Source: Chloroflexota bacterium (lineage in GTDB: Bacteria > Chloroflexota > Dehalococcoidia > Lucifugimonadales > Lucifugimonadaceae). Taken from it: a stretch of DNA of 50,834 bases. Positions 1 to 7,874 of the stretch are shown here, one piece after another. Position 1 is the stretch's first letter. Each line of letters opens with the position of its first letter. Below the pieces are notes generated by a model. That model did no database searches and had not been told where the DNA came from. It saw only the letters and a list, made by a program, of their open reading frames with translations. The translations under genes were made by a program, and so were the position numbers. The stretch lies in assembly GCA_024275195.1 (NCBI GenBank), contig JAJRZP010000067.1, positions 1 through 50,834 on the forward strand, read 5' to 3'.

Positions 1-1738
1 ATGACTGCAGGTGGGCGATGTCGGTCCAACCTTTGACAGTCTCATCAGGATCCCAGTAAGCCAAGGCCATCTTCGCCACCGTTCCCGGCACGAAGATCGC
101 ATCGTCCGGGTCGCCTGTGTCCAGCGGCCGAGACATCTCGAAGATCCATGTGCCGTCGGCACCCGGACCAGAGCTGCGAGCCGTGTGCTCCCAGACACCC
201 GCCAACGAGTTCTCTGCCAGCAACGAACCATCGTCTTCACGTTCCGTCGGGGTAGTTGAATACTCGTCGTCGAAGTTGCAAGGTGGATCGTTTCCACCGG
301 TAACTCCATTAGCCTGGATGGCTATGCCGCCAGAGAGTGTCTCTGGGCCACAGTCAAGTTCCCAGTGCCAGATGTCTACCTTACCGAGGCTCGTATCCTG
401 ATCTTCGTCTGTTGTACCCATGTGGGGGGCAGCTTCAGGGTCGATCAAGAACATCACAGCACTCGCTGGCGACTTCTTGTTGTTGTCGGATACGTAGTCG
501 TAGTCGTCCGGAACCTCAAGAAGAACGTAGATGTTCTCGGTGTCGGTTGCGACACGGAGCGTCACGTCAACCGGAGGAAGCTCGGCCCATTCAAGACCGG
601 GGATCGGGTTGATCTGGCGCAGGCGAACCTGGGCACCAGATATGTCCTGCCAGTCCGACGTATCACCGTCAACGGCGATCGTCGCTGCACTGGCATTGAA
701 CGATACCTGTGAGGTCATCGCAGCAGCTGCCTCAGCAGCAGTGGGCACTGTGACTTCTATCCAACCGTGCTTTGAAGCCGATTGCAGGTGTCCTGCATCG
801 GTCCAACCCTTGTCGGTTTCGTCCGCTGCCCAGTAGGCAAGTGCGAGACTGTTGGTCTCTCCCAGAACGAATTGACCGTCTTGCGGGTCGTCGTTCAGCA
901 ATGGTCGGGACATCTCGAAGATCCATGTGCCGTCGGCACCCGGACCAGAGCTGCGAGCCGTGTGATCCCAGACACCGGTCAACGTGTTCTCAGCGGCTAA
1001 TGAATCATCATCTTCCCGCTCATCAACACTCACAGAGTACTCATCATCGAAGTTACACGCAGGGTCGTTCCCACCGGTAACGCCGTTGGCCTGGATACCG
1101 CCACCACCGGATATTGCACCTGGGGCACAATCAAGTTCCCAGTGCCAGATATCGACCAGCCCGAGAGAATTCTCGAGGTCGGTTTCATCCGATCCCATCG
1201 CGGGGCCCGCGGCCGCTTCGATCTTCGTCATCACAGCCAGGGCTGGTGAAAACCTGTGGTCGGCAGCGTTGTAGAGGAACTCGTCGGGGACCTCCATCAG
1301 CATGTAGACGTTGTCTGAGTCGACAGCCACGCGGAGCGAGACGTCGATAGGGGCGACTTCCCCCCACTCGTGACCTTCAATTGGCCCGGATTGTTCGAGG
1401 GTTACCGTTTGCGGGGTAACGCTGTCCCAATCGGCAGTGTCGCCATCGACAGCGATCGTCAGAGCTGCGGCATCAAATACCACCGGGGCAAACTGCGGTC
1501 GGCTCGGTGTGGTAGCCGTCGGGTCTGGCTTGGCTGTTGGTGCCGGAGCGTTTGTTGGCGGCACCGACGTTGTTGTCGGATCAGGCGCTGTCGTTGGTGC
1601 CGGTGCGCTGGTTGGCGCTGGAACCGCGGTCGACTGCACCGTAGGTGTCGCGGTTGTCTCGCTGGTACACGCCACCAGGGCGATCGCAGCAAGAACAATG
1701 AGCAAAGCCAACGCTCGGCGCCGGTACGTGCTCAACAT
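1..1738 (-). CDS. Lipoprotein with two tandem EB_dh-like (heme-binding) domains, 3' end cut by window edge
   Basis: The minus frame stays open from the ATG at 1738 to base 1 (579 codons, no stop), so the C-terminus is missing. An AAGGAG Shine-Dalgarno lies 8 bases before the ATG. Residues 9-24 form a lipoprotein signal ending LVAC, with Cys24 as the predicted lipidated residue. A Pro/Thr/Ala-rich linker follows to about residue 85. Then come two homologous domains of about 250 residues, each with DIWHWELDC, a GGNDP-CNFDDEYS segment and WIFEMSRPL. They match the C-terminal domain of the neighbouring cytochrome gene, which I place in the ethylbenzene-dehydrogenase gamma-subunit-like (EB_dh) family, a b-heme carrier in DMSO-reductase-type enzymes. 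Heme binding is inferred. This is the last visible gene of the 1-6073 operon and probably works outside the membrane in electron transfer. Confidence 0.8.
   Translation of the reverse strand, partial: MLSTYRRRALALLIVLAAIALVACTSETTATPTVQSTAVPAPTSAPAPTTAPDPTTTSVPPTNAPAPTAKPDPTATTPSRPQFAPVVFDAAALTIAVDGDTADWDSVTPQTVTLEQSGPIEGHEWGEVAPIDVSLRVAVDSDNVYMLMEVPDEFLYNAADHRFSPALAVMTKIEAAAGPAMGSDETDLENSLGLVDIWHWELDCAPGAISGGGGIQANGVTGGNDPACNFDDEYSVSVDEREDDDSLAAENTLTGVWDHTARSSGPGADGTWIFEMSRPLLNDDPQDGQFVLGETNSLALAYWAADETDKGWTDAGHLQSASKHGWIEVTVPTAAEAAAAMTSQVSFNASAATIAVDGDTSDWQDISGAQVRLRQINPIPGLEWAELPPVDVTLRVATDTENIYVLLEVPDDYDYVSDNNKKSPASAVMFLIDPEAAPHMGTTDEDQDTSLGKVDIWHWELDCGPETLSGGIAIQANGVTGGNDPPCNFDDEYSTTPTEREDDGSLLAENSLAGVWEHTARSSGPGADGTWIFEMSRPLDTGDPDDAIFVPGTVAKMALAYWDPDETVKGWTDIAHLQS
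132..187. repeat. 56-bp exact direct repeat, copy A (in EB_dh domain 2)
   Basis: Bases 132-187 are identical to 909-964, an offset of 777 bases (259 codons). In the minus frame both encode the same stretch, which includes SSGPGADGTWIFEMS. The flanking DNA of the two domains is similar but not identical, so this block is the most conserved part of an internal domain duplication. Confidence 0.9.
909..964. repeat. 56-bp exact direct repeat, copy B (in EB_dh domain 1)
   Basis: This is the partner of 132-187, in the same gene and the same codon phase. Identity of 56 bases at synonymous as well as coding positions suggests recent duplication or gene conversion between the two EB_dh-like domains. 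Confidence 0.9.
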
Positions 1739-1826
1739 GGCTGTTTCTCCTTTTCATTATTGTGGCCCAGGCACGGTGCAAGCCCGTGGGTAAGGGCAAA
1801 CTCATAAGCAATATCGGTATGGGTGG

Positions 1827-3221
1827 TCAAGGTAGTGTCACCTCGATCCATCCCATCCACGACGTCTGTAGGTGTCCGAGATCTGTCCAGCCCTTCTCAG
1901 ATTGGTCGGCATCCCAGTAGGCAAGTGCTACCTTGACTGTTTTGCCAGATTCCATCTGGGCGTCCTGAGGATCGCCTGTGATTAGAGGGCGGGACATCTC
2001 GAATGTCCAACGTCCATCAGTTCCGTTACCGCCATCGGAACCGGAGTGAAGCCAGACACCCTGCAGGCTGTTCTCGGCATCGGGCGACCCGTCGTCTTCC
2101 AGATCTTTGGGTGTCAGTGCGTATTCGTCGTCGAAGTTACATCCGGGGTCGTTCCCGCCTGATACACCACCGCCACCGGCCAGTTCGCCCGGTCCGCAGT
2201 CGAGTGTCCAGTGCCAGATATCAACCATCCCGAGGCTGTTGCGCTGGTCGTCCTCAGCAGCACCCATGGCGGTTTCTGCATCGGGTTCGATCAGGAACAT
2301 CACGGCGACTTTTGCCGAACGCTTCCGATCGCCGACCGTGAAATCGTAATCATCGTCGATCTGAAGCATCACGTAGATGTTCTGATCGTCAGTGGCGACG
2401 CTGATTTCCCCCTGCATCGGTGGTAGATCAGGGATCTTTTTACCAGGGATCGGTGCGATCGGTTCGAATATCACGCCCGCAGGCTCGATACCGGCCCAAT
2501 CGTCGATCAATCCATCGACAGTCATCGAGGCTGTCGTGGCAGTGAACGTCACTGGCAGATCAATCAGGGGAGGGGCGTCTGGCACTGCCGTTGGCGATGC
2601 CTCGACACTGACTGTCGGCGACGGATCAACACCGGTCTCCGGCGAAGATTCAGGGGCTACCGCAGTTGCGGTAGCGACATTCGGATCTGACGATTCTGGC
2701 GGATCTTGTGGTTTTGGCGTCGAATCCGGGTTGTGTACCGGAGGACTAACAACTGCAAGCGGCTTTTCAATTCCGAGGAACGCGGCGATAGTCGCCAATC
2801 GTTCGTCACTCAACACGCTAGACGTATAGGAAGGCATTCCCTCGTCGCCATCTCGCACGTGGTCGATGAAATCTTCCCACGTGACTTCACTCATGTCCGG
2901 GCCGACGATCCCGCCCGAACCATCGAGGCCGTGGCACGCGGCACAGCCGGAACCAACCCAGTTGGCGACGGGGTCTGCCGGGTCTGTCCCTTCGGCAGGT
3001 TGCCAGCCGTCAAGCGTTCCCGGCACTCCCACACGCGCTACTTTAGTTCGTGTGTAGTCTTCATTGACAGCGGAGTAGTTGAGGCGCGTATCATAGCCAT
3101 CGTCTGTGTTTGCCCACGGTCGCAACGTGACCTGAGCTACCAGAATGACCATGGTGGCGACAACTCCCAGAGTTATCGCGGCCGGAACTATTGATATCCC
3201 CAGTGGCAGCCCTTTACGCAT
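1827..3221 (-). CDS. Membrane-anchored cytochrome c fused to an EB_dh-like domain
   Basis: The 464-residue protein has an N-terminal membrane anchor (about residues 8-32), then one class I cytochrome c domain with heme motif CAACH at 93-97 and a likely distal ligand Met129 in GMPSY. A Pro/Ser/Thr-rich linker (about 155-235) leads to a C-terminal EB_dh-like domain (240-464) with DIWHW, CNFDDEYAL and FEMSRPL. EB_dh domains carry b-type heme in the gamma subunits of ethylbenzene dehydrogenase and relatives, so one polypeptide may hold a c heme and a b heme on the outer face of the membrane. It overlaps the upstream gene by 8 bases, which indicates one operon. The partner enzyme is not identified. 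Confidence 0.85.
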   Translation of the reverse strand: MRKGLPLGISIVPAAITLGVVATMVILVAQVTLRPWANTDDGYDTRLNYSAVNEDYTRTKVARVGVPGTLDGWQPAEGTDPADPVANWVGSGCAACHGLDGSGGIVGPDMSEVTWEDFIDHVRDGDEGMPSYTSSVLSDERLATIAAFLGIEKPLAVVSPPVHNPDSTPKPQDPPESSDPNVATATAVAPESSPETGVDPSPTVSVEASPTAVPDAPPLIDLPVTFTATTASMTVDGLIDDWAGIEPAGVIFEPIAPIPGKKIPDLPPMQGEISVATDDQNIYVMLQIDDDYDFTVGDRKRSAKVAVMFLIEPDAETAMGAAEDDQRNSLGMVDIWHWTLDCGPGELAGGGGVSGGNDPGCNFDDEYALTPKDLEDDGSPDAENSLQGVWLHSGSDGGNGTDGRWTFEMSRPLITGDPQDAQMESGKTVKVALAYWDADQSEKGWTDLGHLQTSWMGWIEVTLP

Positions 3222-3783
3222 CAGCCCTATCCCCCGTATTTTCGCCCAACCGTGCGATTTGCCATATTCGGAGAGCGATCAGGATGAACACCCCCCAGAC
3301 CACCAGTAGCACGATCGCAACCATCCATACGTTGGCACCGGGAATTCTGACCGGACTGGATTCCCTGTACAGCTGGCTGCCGGGTGTCACCTGGAGTGGA
3401 CTGCTATCCGAAGCGATGGTCTGATCGTTCTTCGATCTGGCGCGTGCTACAAGGGTGTGGTCCCCTTCCGCTCTCGGCATGTACTCGATTCGAGCTATGC
3501 CAGCATCGTCTGTGGTAGCACTTCCAATCAGGATGTCGTCAAAGTAACCCATGAACTCGACAGAGAGATTGAACTCAATGTCCTGTCCAGAGATAAGCTC
3601 GCCATCTGGCCCTGTGAGGATCGCTACCACCTCGATTATCGAGCCTGCCTGTGCGCTCTCGACTACCGATACATTCAGGGTAGGATCTGGTTCCTGCGCT
3701 CTCGCGACCTGAACCGTAACTAATGTGAAAAATAGTGCCAGAACCGGAAGTGCCTTCAGGAATCGCCGTGGAATCGTGTTCAT
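3214..3783 (-). CDS. Secreted Ig-like domain protein with C-terminal membrane anchor
   Basis: The start is the ATG at 3783, which overlaps the stop of the NrfD gene as ATGA; a longer in-frame start at 3936 would lie deep inside that gene. The 189-residue product has a signal peptide (about 1-29, ending VARAQ), a beta-rich domain of about 100 residues resembling bacterial Ig-like or transthyretin-like folds (segments TDDAGIARIEYMPRAEGDHTLVA), and a C-terminal transmembrane helix (about 152-175) followed by a short basic tail. No catalytic or cofactor motif is visible. Its place between the NrfD and cytochrome c genes suggests an accessory or assembly subunit of the same complex. I do not recognise a named family. 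Confidence 0.7.
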   Translation of the reverse strand: MNTIPRRFLKALPVLALFFTLVTVQVARAQEPDPTLNVSVVESAQAGSIIEVVAILTGPDGELISGQDIEFNLSVEFMGYFDDILIGSATTDDAGIARIEYMPRAEGDHTLVARARSKNDQTIASDSSPLQVTPGSQLYRESSPVRIPGANVWMVAIVLLVVWGVFILIALRIWQIARLGENTGDRADA

Positions 3784-5108
3784 GACGAAGCCTCCACAAC
3801 TGCATCGGTGCTCGGTTTGGGTGCCTCTTCTGCCTGCTCTTCCCGCAGTTCCCAGATAGCGACGATCGGGAGGATCTTCGTCAGGAACGTGATCAACAGG
3901 GCGAACACTGCAGTTCCTGCAAGCATCAACGACCACTCAACCCACGTCGGTGCGTAACTCGCAGCTTCGTACGGATTCAGAGGTACTCTCAACCCGCCAA
4001 CCACGATGAAGTACCGTTCTAAGAACATTCCTATGTTGGCAGAGATGCTGGCGATAAGAATGCCCTTCATGTTTCGGGTCCATGGCAGGCTGATTATCAG
4101 GAGCGGAAATATCAGACCGCCCCAGACGTAAGTCCAGAAAATCGGCGCCAGGCTCCCGCGGGTCATCTGGTCGATGAAGAACGATGAGTCGGCTGAGGTT
4201 TTGTACCCGAGAGTGACAAATTCGCTGACGTTGAAGAATGCCATGAGGACGGCGAACACAGCGAGCAGATAACCCAGCTTCAAGAAGTGTTGTTCAGTTA
4301 TCAGATCCTGCAACCGGTAAACACGCCTGATGATGTACATCAGGATCACGATCAGGCCTATGCCTGAGTAGATGGCCCCACCAACAAAGAAGATTCCGAA
4401 CATCGCCGAATCCCACGGCTCTCGGAGGGTCATGCTGAAAATCCAGGAGGTCACCGTGTGCATCATTACTGCCACCGGAACCATGATGATCGTCATGACG
4501 CTCATCGCAGAAAGAAGCACTCGATGCTGCTCAAAAGTACCTGTCCAGTTCACCGCGAACATGCGGTACAGGGCTTTTCGCACTCTGGCAGATCCCGGAA
4601 CCAGATCGCGAACAATTGCGATATCCGGTATCGCCGCCAGATACAGGTAGAGCAAACTGCCGATGAGGTAAGTCGTCAGGCCGTACACGTCCCATACAAG
4701 CGGTGACTCCCACCTGCCGAACAAGAGAATATTTGCGGCACGGTCGGGGCGACCCATGTCGAAGAAGATGAATATCGCAGCAACTATCAGCGCGGCAACG
4801 GTGACCATTTCGGCACTTCTGACAATCGGGCCACGCCATGAGGCGCCGGTTAGTCGCAGCACGGCAGAAACGAATGTCCCCGCCATGCTGGCACCAACAA
4901 ACATGACGAATAACGCCACGTAGAGACCCCACATAATGCGGTCACGCATACCAGTTACGATAAGCCCGTCTCGCGATTGGACGAAGTATGCCACCCCGCC
5001 CCAGGCGACTATGAGCAACAGCACCACTGTCCATATCCAGAACGATCGCGAACAATTGGTGATCGGTGCCAGTATCCGTGTTTCCAGTTCGTGGTTCGGG
5101 GTGCTCAT
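3780..5108 (-). CDS. NrfD/PsrC-family quinone-interacting membrane subunit
   Basis: This 442-residue, very hydrophobic protein has roughly nine to ten membrane spans. The first long helix is about 24-43, and the family-typical GLYVALFVMFVGASMAG segment lies near 61-77, with RPDRAANILLFGR about 125-137. NrfD/PsrC proteins anchor Fe-S partners and exchange electrons with menaquinol or ubiquinol. The gene overlaps the Fe-S gene upstream (ATGA, 5105-5108) and the Ig-like gene downstream (ATGA, 3780-3783), so the three are translationally coupled. Whether it oxidises or reduces quinone cannot be read from the sequence. Confidence 0.9.
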   Translation of the reverse strand: MSTPNHELETRILAPITNCSRSFWIWTVVLLLIVAWGGVAYFVQSRDGLIVTGMRDRIMWGLYVALFVMFVGASMAGTFVSAVLRLTGASWRGPIVRSAEMVTVAALIVAAIFIFFDMGRPDRAANILLFGRWESPLVWDVYGLTTYLIGSLLYLYLAAIPDIAIVRDLVPGSARVRKALYRMFAVNWTGTFEQHRVLLSAMSVMTIIMVPVAVMMHTVTSWIFSMTLREPWDSAMFGIFFVGGAIYSGIGLIVILMYIIRRVYRLQDLITEQHFLKLGYLLAVFAVLMAFFNVSEFVTLGYKTSADSSFFIDQMTRGSLAPIFWTYVWGGLIFPLLIISLPWTRNMKGILIASISANIGMFLERYFIVVGGLRVPLNPYEAASYAPTWVEWSLMLAGTAVFALLITFLTKILPIVAIWELREEQAEEAPKPSTDAVVEASS

Positions 5109-6073
5109 TTACCGTCCCTCCGCCATGTCTTGGTCGTGGGATCATCATCACCGATCCACGTCACAGGAAGCCGTCCATGTGTCAACGGGTCGCGTCCGGC
5201 AAGTTCGCCGTGCCCGGGTATGTAGTAGACCCGCGGCCGGGTACCAAGCTCTTCTTTCAGCCGTGTCGCTGAGTTATGAGCAAGAAACTCGCTGATCTTT
5301 ACGACATCGACACCGTTGGTAGCCAGATCTTCTTCGAAATCGCCGTAGTAAATTGCGTTCTGTGGGCATGCCTGTGCGCAGAACGGTAACCTTCCTGCAC
5401 GTGCCAACTCGGGGCAGAAGTCACACTTTGCGACCGTGCCTTTTTTCAGCGGCACTTGATGCTCTGCTGAACGCTCGACGAGATCGGCTTCGCTCGGGAT
5501 CGACGGGTCACCCCATGTGAAGAATCGTCGTTCGTATGGGCATGCGACCATGCATAGCCGACAGCCAATGCACCGATCCTGGTCGATCAGTGTGACGCCC
5601 TCGGGAGTGGTCCATGTCGCTCCGACCGGGCAGACTGCCACACATGGAGCATTCTGGCACTGCTGGCAGGGAGTAGGAAAGAAGTTCGATCCTTCAGTTG
5701 GCATCGATGCCCCGATACCAGTAAGTTCCCGTTCTTTACTCAGTTCGTGCTCGTAGACCTCGATCCATTCCATCGGTTCGGGTATGAAATGGCCATCGTT
5801 ACATGCCTGTGTGCACTGTGGGGGAGTTCCCTGTGACTGACAGCCATCGCAGTAGCGTTGATCTATGATCATCATCCACTGGCGCACACGCTGCGAATCC
5901 TGTGGGGTGCCATCTACGGATGACGTCGTATCCTCATTCGGGAATACATCGAGAATACTTCCCGGCAGGAGTGTAGAGAGACCAGCTATCGCACCGGTGC
6001 CTGCCGCCAATTCCATGAACTTGCGACGGCTTACCTGCCATTTTCGGTCATTCTCAGTGCGATCTAATTCCAT
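5105..6073 (-). CDS. Tat-exported four-cluster Fe-S protein (PsrB/NrfC/DmsB-like)
   Basis: The 322-residue protein starts with a twin-arginine signal (SRRKF at 15-19, then a hydrophobic stretch to about 38), so it should be exported folded with its clusters. Four cysteine sets are visible: CDGC with C87 and C91, CQQC-NAPC-VAVCP (136-149), CIGCRLCMVACP (168-179) and CDFC with CAQACP (217-236). This is the pattern of ferredoxin-like electron-transfer subunits of molybdopterin oxidoreductases and related complexes. It is the first gene of the minus-strand operon and is followed directly by NrfD. No catalytic molybdopterin subunit precedes it. Confidence 0.9.
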   Translation of the reverse strand: MELDRTENDRKWQVSRRKFMELAAGTGAIAGLSTLLPGSILDVFPNEDTTSSVDGTPQDSQRVRQWMMIIDQRYCDGCQSQGTPPQCTQACNDGHFIPEPMEWIEVYEHELSKERELTGIGASMPTEGSNFFPTPCQQCQNAPCVAVCPVGATWTTPEGVTLIDQDRCIGCRLCMVACPYERRFFTWGDPSIPSEADLVERSAEHQVPLKKGTVAKCDFCPELARAGRLPFCAQACPQNAIYYGDFEEDLATNGVDVVKISEFLAHNSATRLKEELGTRPRVYYIPGHGELAGRDPLTHGRLPVTWIGDDDPTTKTWRRDGK

Positions 6074-6656
6074 TGTTCACCAGCCCGGCAGTGTTGTGGT
6101 TGCCTGCCTGAATCTTTTGGCCAATTTCGTCACGCTTGCGTGGTCCGCCTGTTTGGTTTCGAACCACCTACGCTTTAAGTGATTATTTTCACAACACCCC
6201 CGTAATGCTGTGAGGTACTCACAAAAAATATGAATATAGTGTGAGAGTCGAAAAGGAACGGAACGCGGAAATTCACGGGCTGTCTATTGACAGTTTGTCG
6301 TGTCGATTTTTGTTCTATTGATGATTGGTACTGCGAGAGTCAGAGACAGCCGCCAAAACCGCCAGAACTTGATGAGAGCCCCACTCAGTACAGCGAATTC
6401 AGAGCTAACAGCGAACGCTTCCTCCTTAATAAGCCACCGATTACTGCTTTGTACCGCGATACAAAATCCCGATGACACTCGCACCCGGGCAGACGCCGAA
6501 GTTGTCGGAGTGGACGGGCAGTTTCTGACGTTGCCTCAATCACAGGGCATCAAAGCTGGCCAGAACACCCGGCGACACACACGGCCCATCACTGAGAATC
6601 AGGCGTAAACTGCCGCACGCACATCTTTATCCGGTACCAACACAGGAAACCAGTCA
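6074..6656. other. Divergent intergenic region, 583 bp
   Basis: This region separates the minus-strand Fe-S/NrfD operon from the plus-strand oxidoreductase and should hold both promoters. I see an inverted repeat at 6209-6223 with a third half-site at 6240-6245, and a small CTGTC/GACAG inverted repeat at 6280-6293. Short open frames at 6284-6608 on both strands lack ribosome sites and recognisable content. No convincing paired -35/-10 promoter was found. Confidence 0.5.
6209..6223. promoter_or_regulatory. Operator-like inverted repeat TGTGAG-GTA-CTCACA
   Basis: The two 6-base arms are perfect and separated by 3 bases. A third TGTGAG half-site lies at 6240-6245. It sits about 136 bases upstream of the Fe-S/NrfD operon start, in a locally AT-rich stretch. 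The TGTGA/TCACA half-sites recall CRP/FNR-family operators, but the centre is 5 bases instead of 6, so the regulator is unknown. Confidence 0.4.
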
Positions 6657-7865
6657 ATGTCGAATCAGTACAAAGCCGCAATCGTTGGTTGCGGGTCGAT
6701 CGGGCAGGCGCACATGCAGGGTTACGACCGCCTCGACAACGTCGACGTTGTTGCGGTAGCCGATCCGATCGACGCGGCGCGCAGTATGTACATGACCGAG
6801 TACGGAATACCGCAGGGCTACGCCACGGTTGCAGAAATGCTGGAGAAGGCCCAGCCCGATATCGTCAGTGTCTGCGTCTGGCACCTTCTGCACGACACAG
6901 TCACCGCTGAGGTCGCTACCGGATCCTCGGTGAAAGGCATCATCTGCGAAAAGCCGATGGCGATCGGAATGGGCAGGGCCGATGCGATGGTCGATGTCTG
7001 TGAGGCCAACGGGGTGAAACTGGCGATCTCACATCAGCGGCGGTTCACCCCCGGCTGGGAGAGGGCGAAAGAACTGGTCGAAGATGGCGCCATCGGCATT
7101 CCGCTGCGCGCCGACCTCCGGGTAAAAGAGGGACTGGCAAACTGGGGAACGCACTCTATTGATGGCGCAAGGTTCATTCTCGGCGACCCTGTTGCCGAGT
7201 GGGTTATGGGCGCGGTTGAACGTCGCACCAACAAGTTCGAACGGGACACCGCTATCGAAGATGCCTGCATGGGCCTTATCCATTTCGGCGGTAGTCTCCA
7301 GTTCTTCATTCAGTCTGACCTCTGGGATCGAAACTGCGACGCAGGCAAGTTCTTTATCCGCGGAACTGAAGTAATGCTCCATGTCACCGAAACCGTTCTG
7401 AAGCTGTTCAATGCTGAGTCTGGTGGATGGAAGAACATCGACCTCGGACTCAAAGAAGGCGATCAGGCGATCGGCGGAAATACCAACGCTGCACAGACGC
7501 GCGAACTAATCGAGTGGATTGAAACCGGCAAGGAAAGCCGTGGGTCGGGTCGAATCGCCCGCGACACGGTCGAAGTAATGATGGCGATGTACGAGTCGGC
7601 ACGTCACAACAGGGTCATCAGGCTCCCGATGGAGGAGAAGGAATACCCGCTCGACCAGATGATCGGCGAGGGCAAACTCCCGCTCGAAGACGAAGAGCGC
7701 TACGACATACGCGGCTTCCTTGATCGATCTCAGATCGACGAAACGCGTTACCAGCAGCTACGTGACGACGGAATCCCTCACCATCAGGCGATGAGCATAG
7801 TCCACTCAGAGATGGGCACGACCGGTATCCGCCCTGCCCCCGATCTGCCCTCTTTAAAGAAGTAA
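6657..7865 (+). CDS. Gfo/Idh/MocA-family NAD(P)-dependent oxidoreductase
   Basis: The 402-residue protein begins with a Rossmann dinucleotide-binding motif (IVGCGSIGQAH, about residues 9-19). It carries the family EKP signature (IICEKPMAIG, about 97-106) followed by a C-terminal alpha/beta domain. Members oxidise or reduce sugars, inositols, amino acids or related compounds; the substrate cannot be assigned here. The gene stands alone, and its stop is only 9 bases from the stop of the convergent PilM-PilN gene, with no evident terminator between them. A weak GGAAACC ribosome site precedes the ATG. Confidence 0.88.
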   Translation: MSNQYKAAIVGCGSIGQAHMQGYDRLDNVDVVAVADPIDAARSMYMTEYGIPQGYATVAEMLEKAQPDIVSVCVWHLLHDTVTAEVATGSSVKGIICEKPMAIGMGRADAMVDVCEANGVKLAISHQRRFTPGWERAKELVEDGAIGIPLRADLRVKEGLANWGTHSIDGARFILGDPVAEWVMGAVERRTNKFERDTAIEDACMGLIHFGGSLQFFIQSDLWDRNCDAGKFFIRGTEVMLHVTETVLKLFNAESGGWKNIDLGLKEGDQAIGGNTNAAQTRELIEWIETGKESRGSGRIARDTVEVMMAMYESARHNRVIRLPMEEKEYPLDQMIGEGKLPLEDEERYDIRGFLDRSQIDETRYQQLRDDGIPHHQAMSIVHSEMGTTGIRPAPDLPSLKK

Positions 7866-7874
7866 CGAGGCGGG

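Noticed and set aside
1185-1811. Several plus- and minus-strand open frames in the EB_dh and linker region
   Set aside because: They are shadows of the real minus-strand lipoprotein gene, which stays open from 1738 to base 1 and has a lipobox and ribosome site.
6209-6223. Classical CRP or FNR site
   Set aside because: The TGTGA/TCACA halves are separated by 5 bases rather than 6, and FNR has a different core, so only a generic operator is reported.
6284-6608. Short open frames on both strands before the oxidoreductase gene
   Set aside because: No ribosome sites, no conserved motifs, and they lie in the divergent control region.
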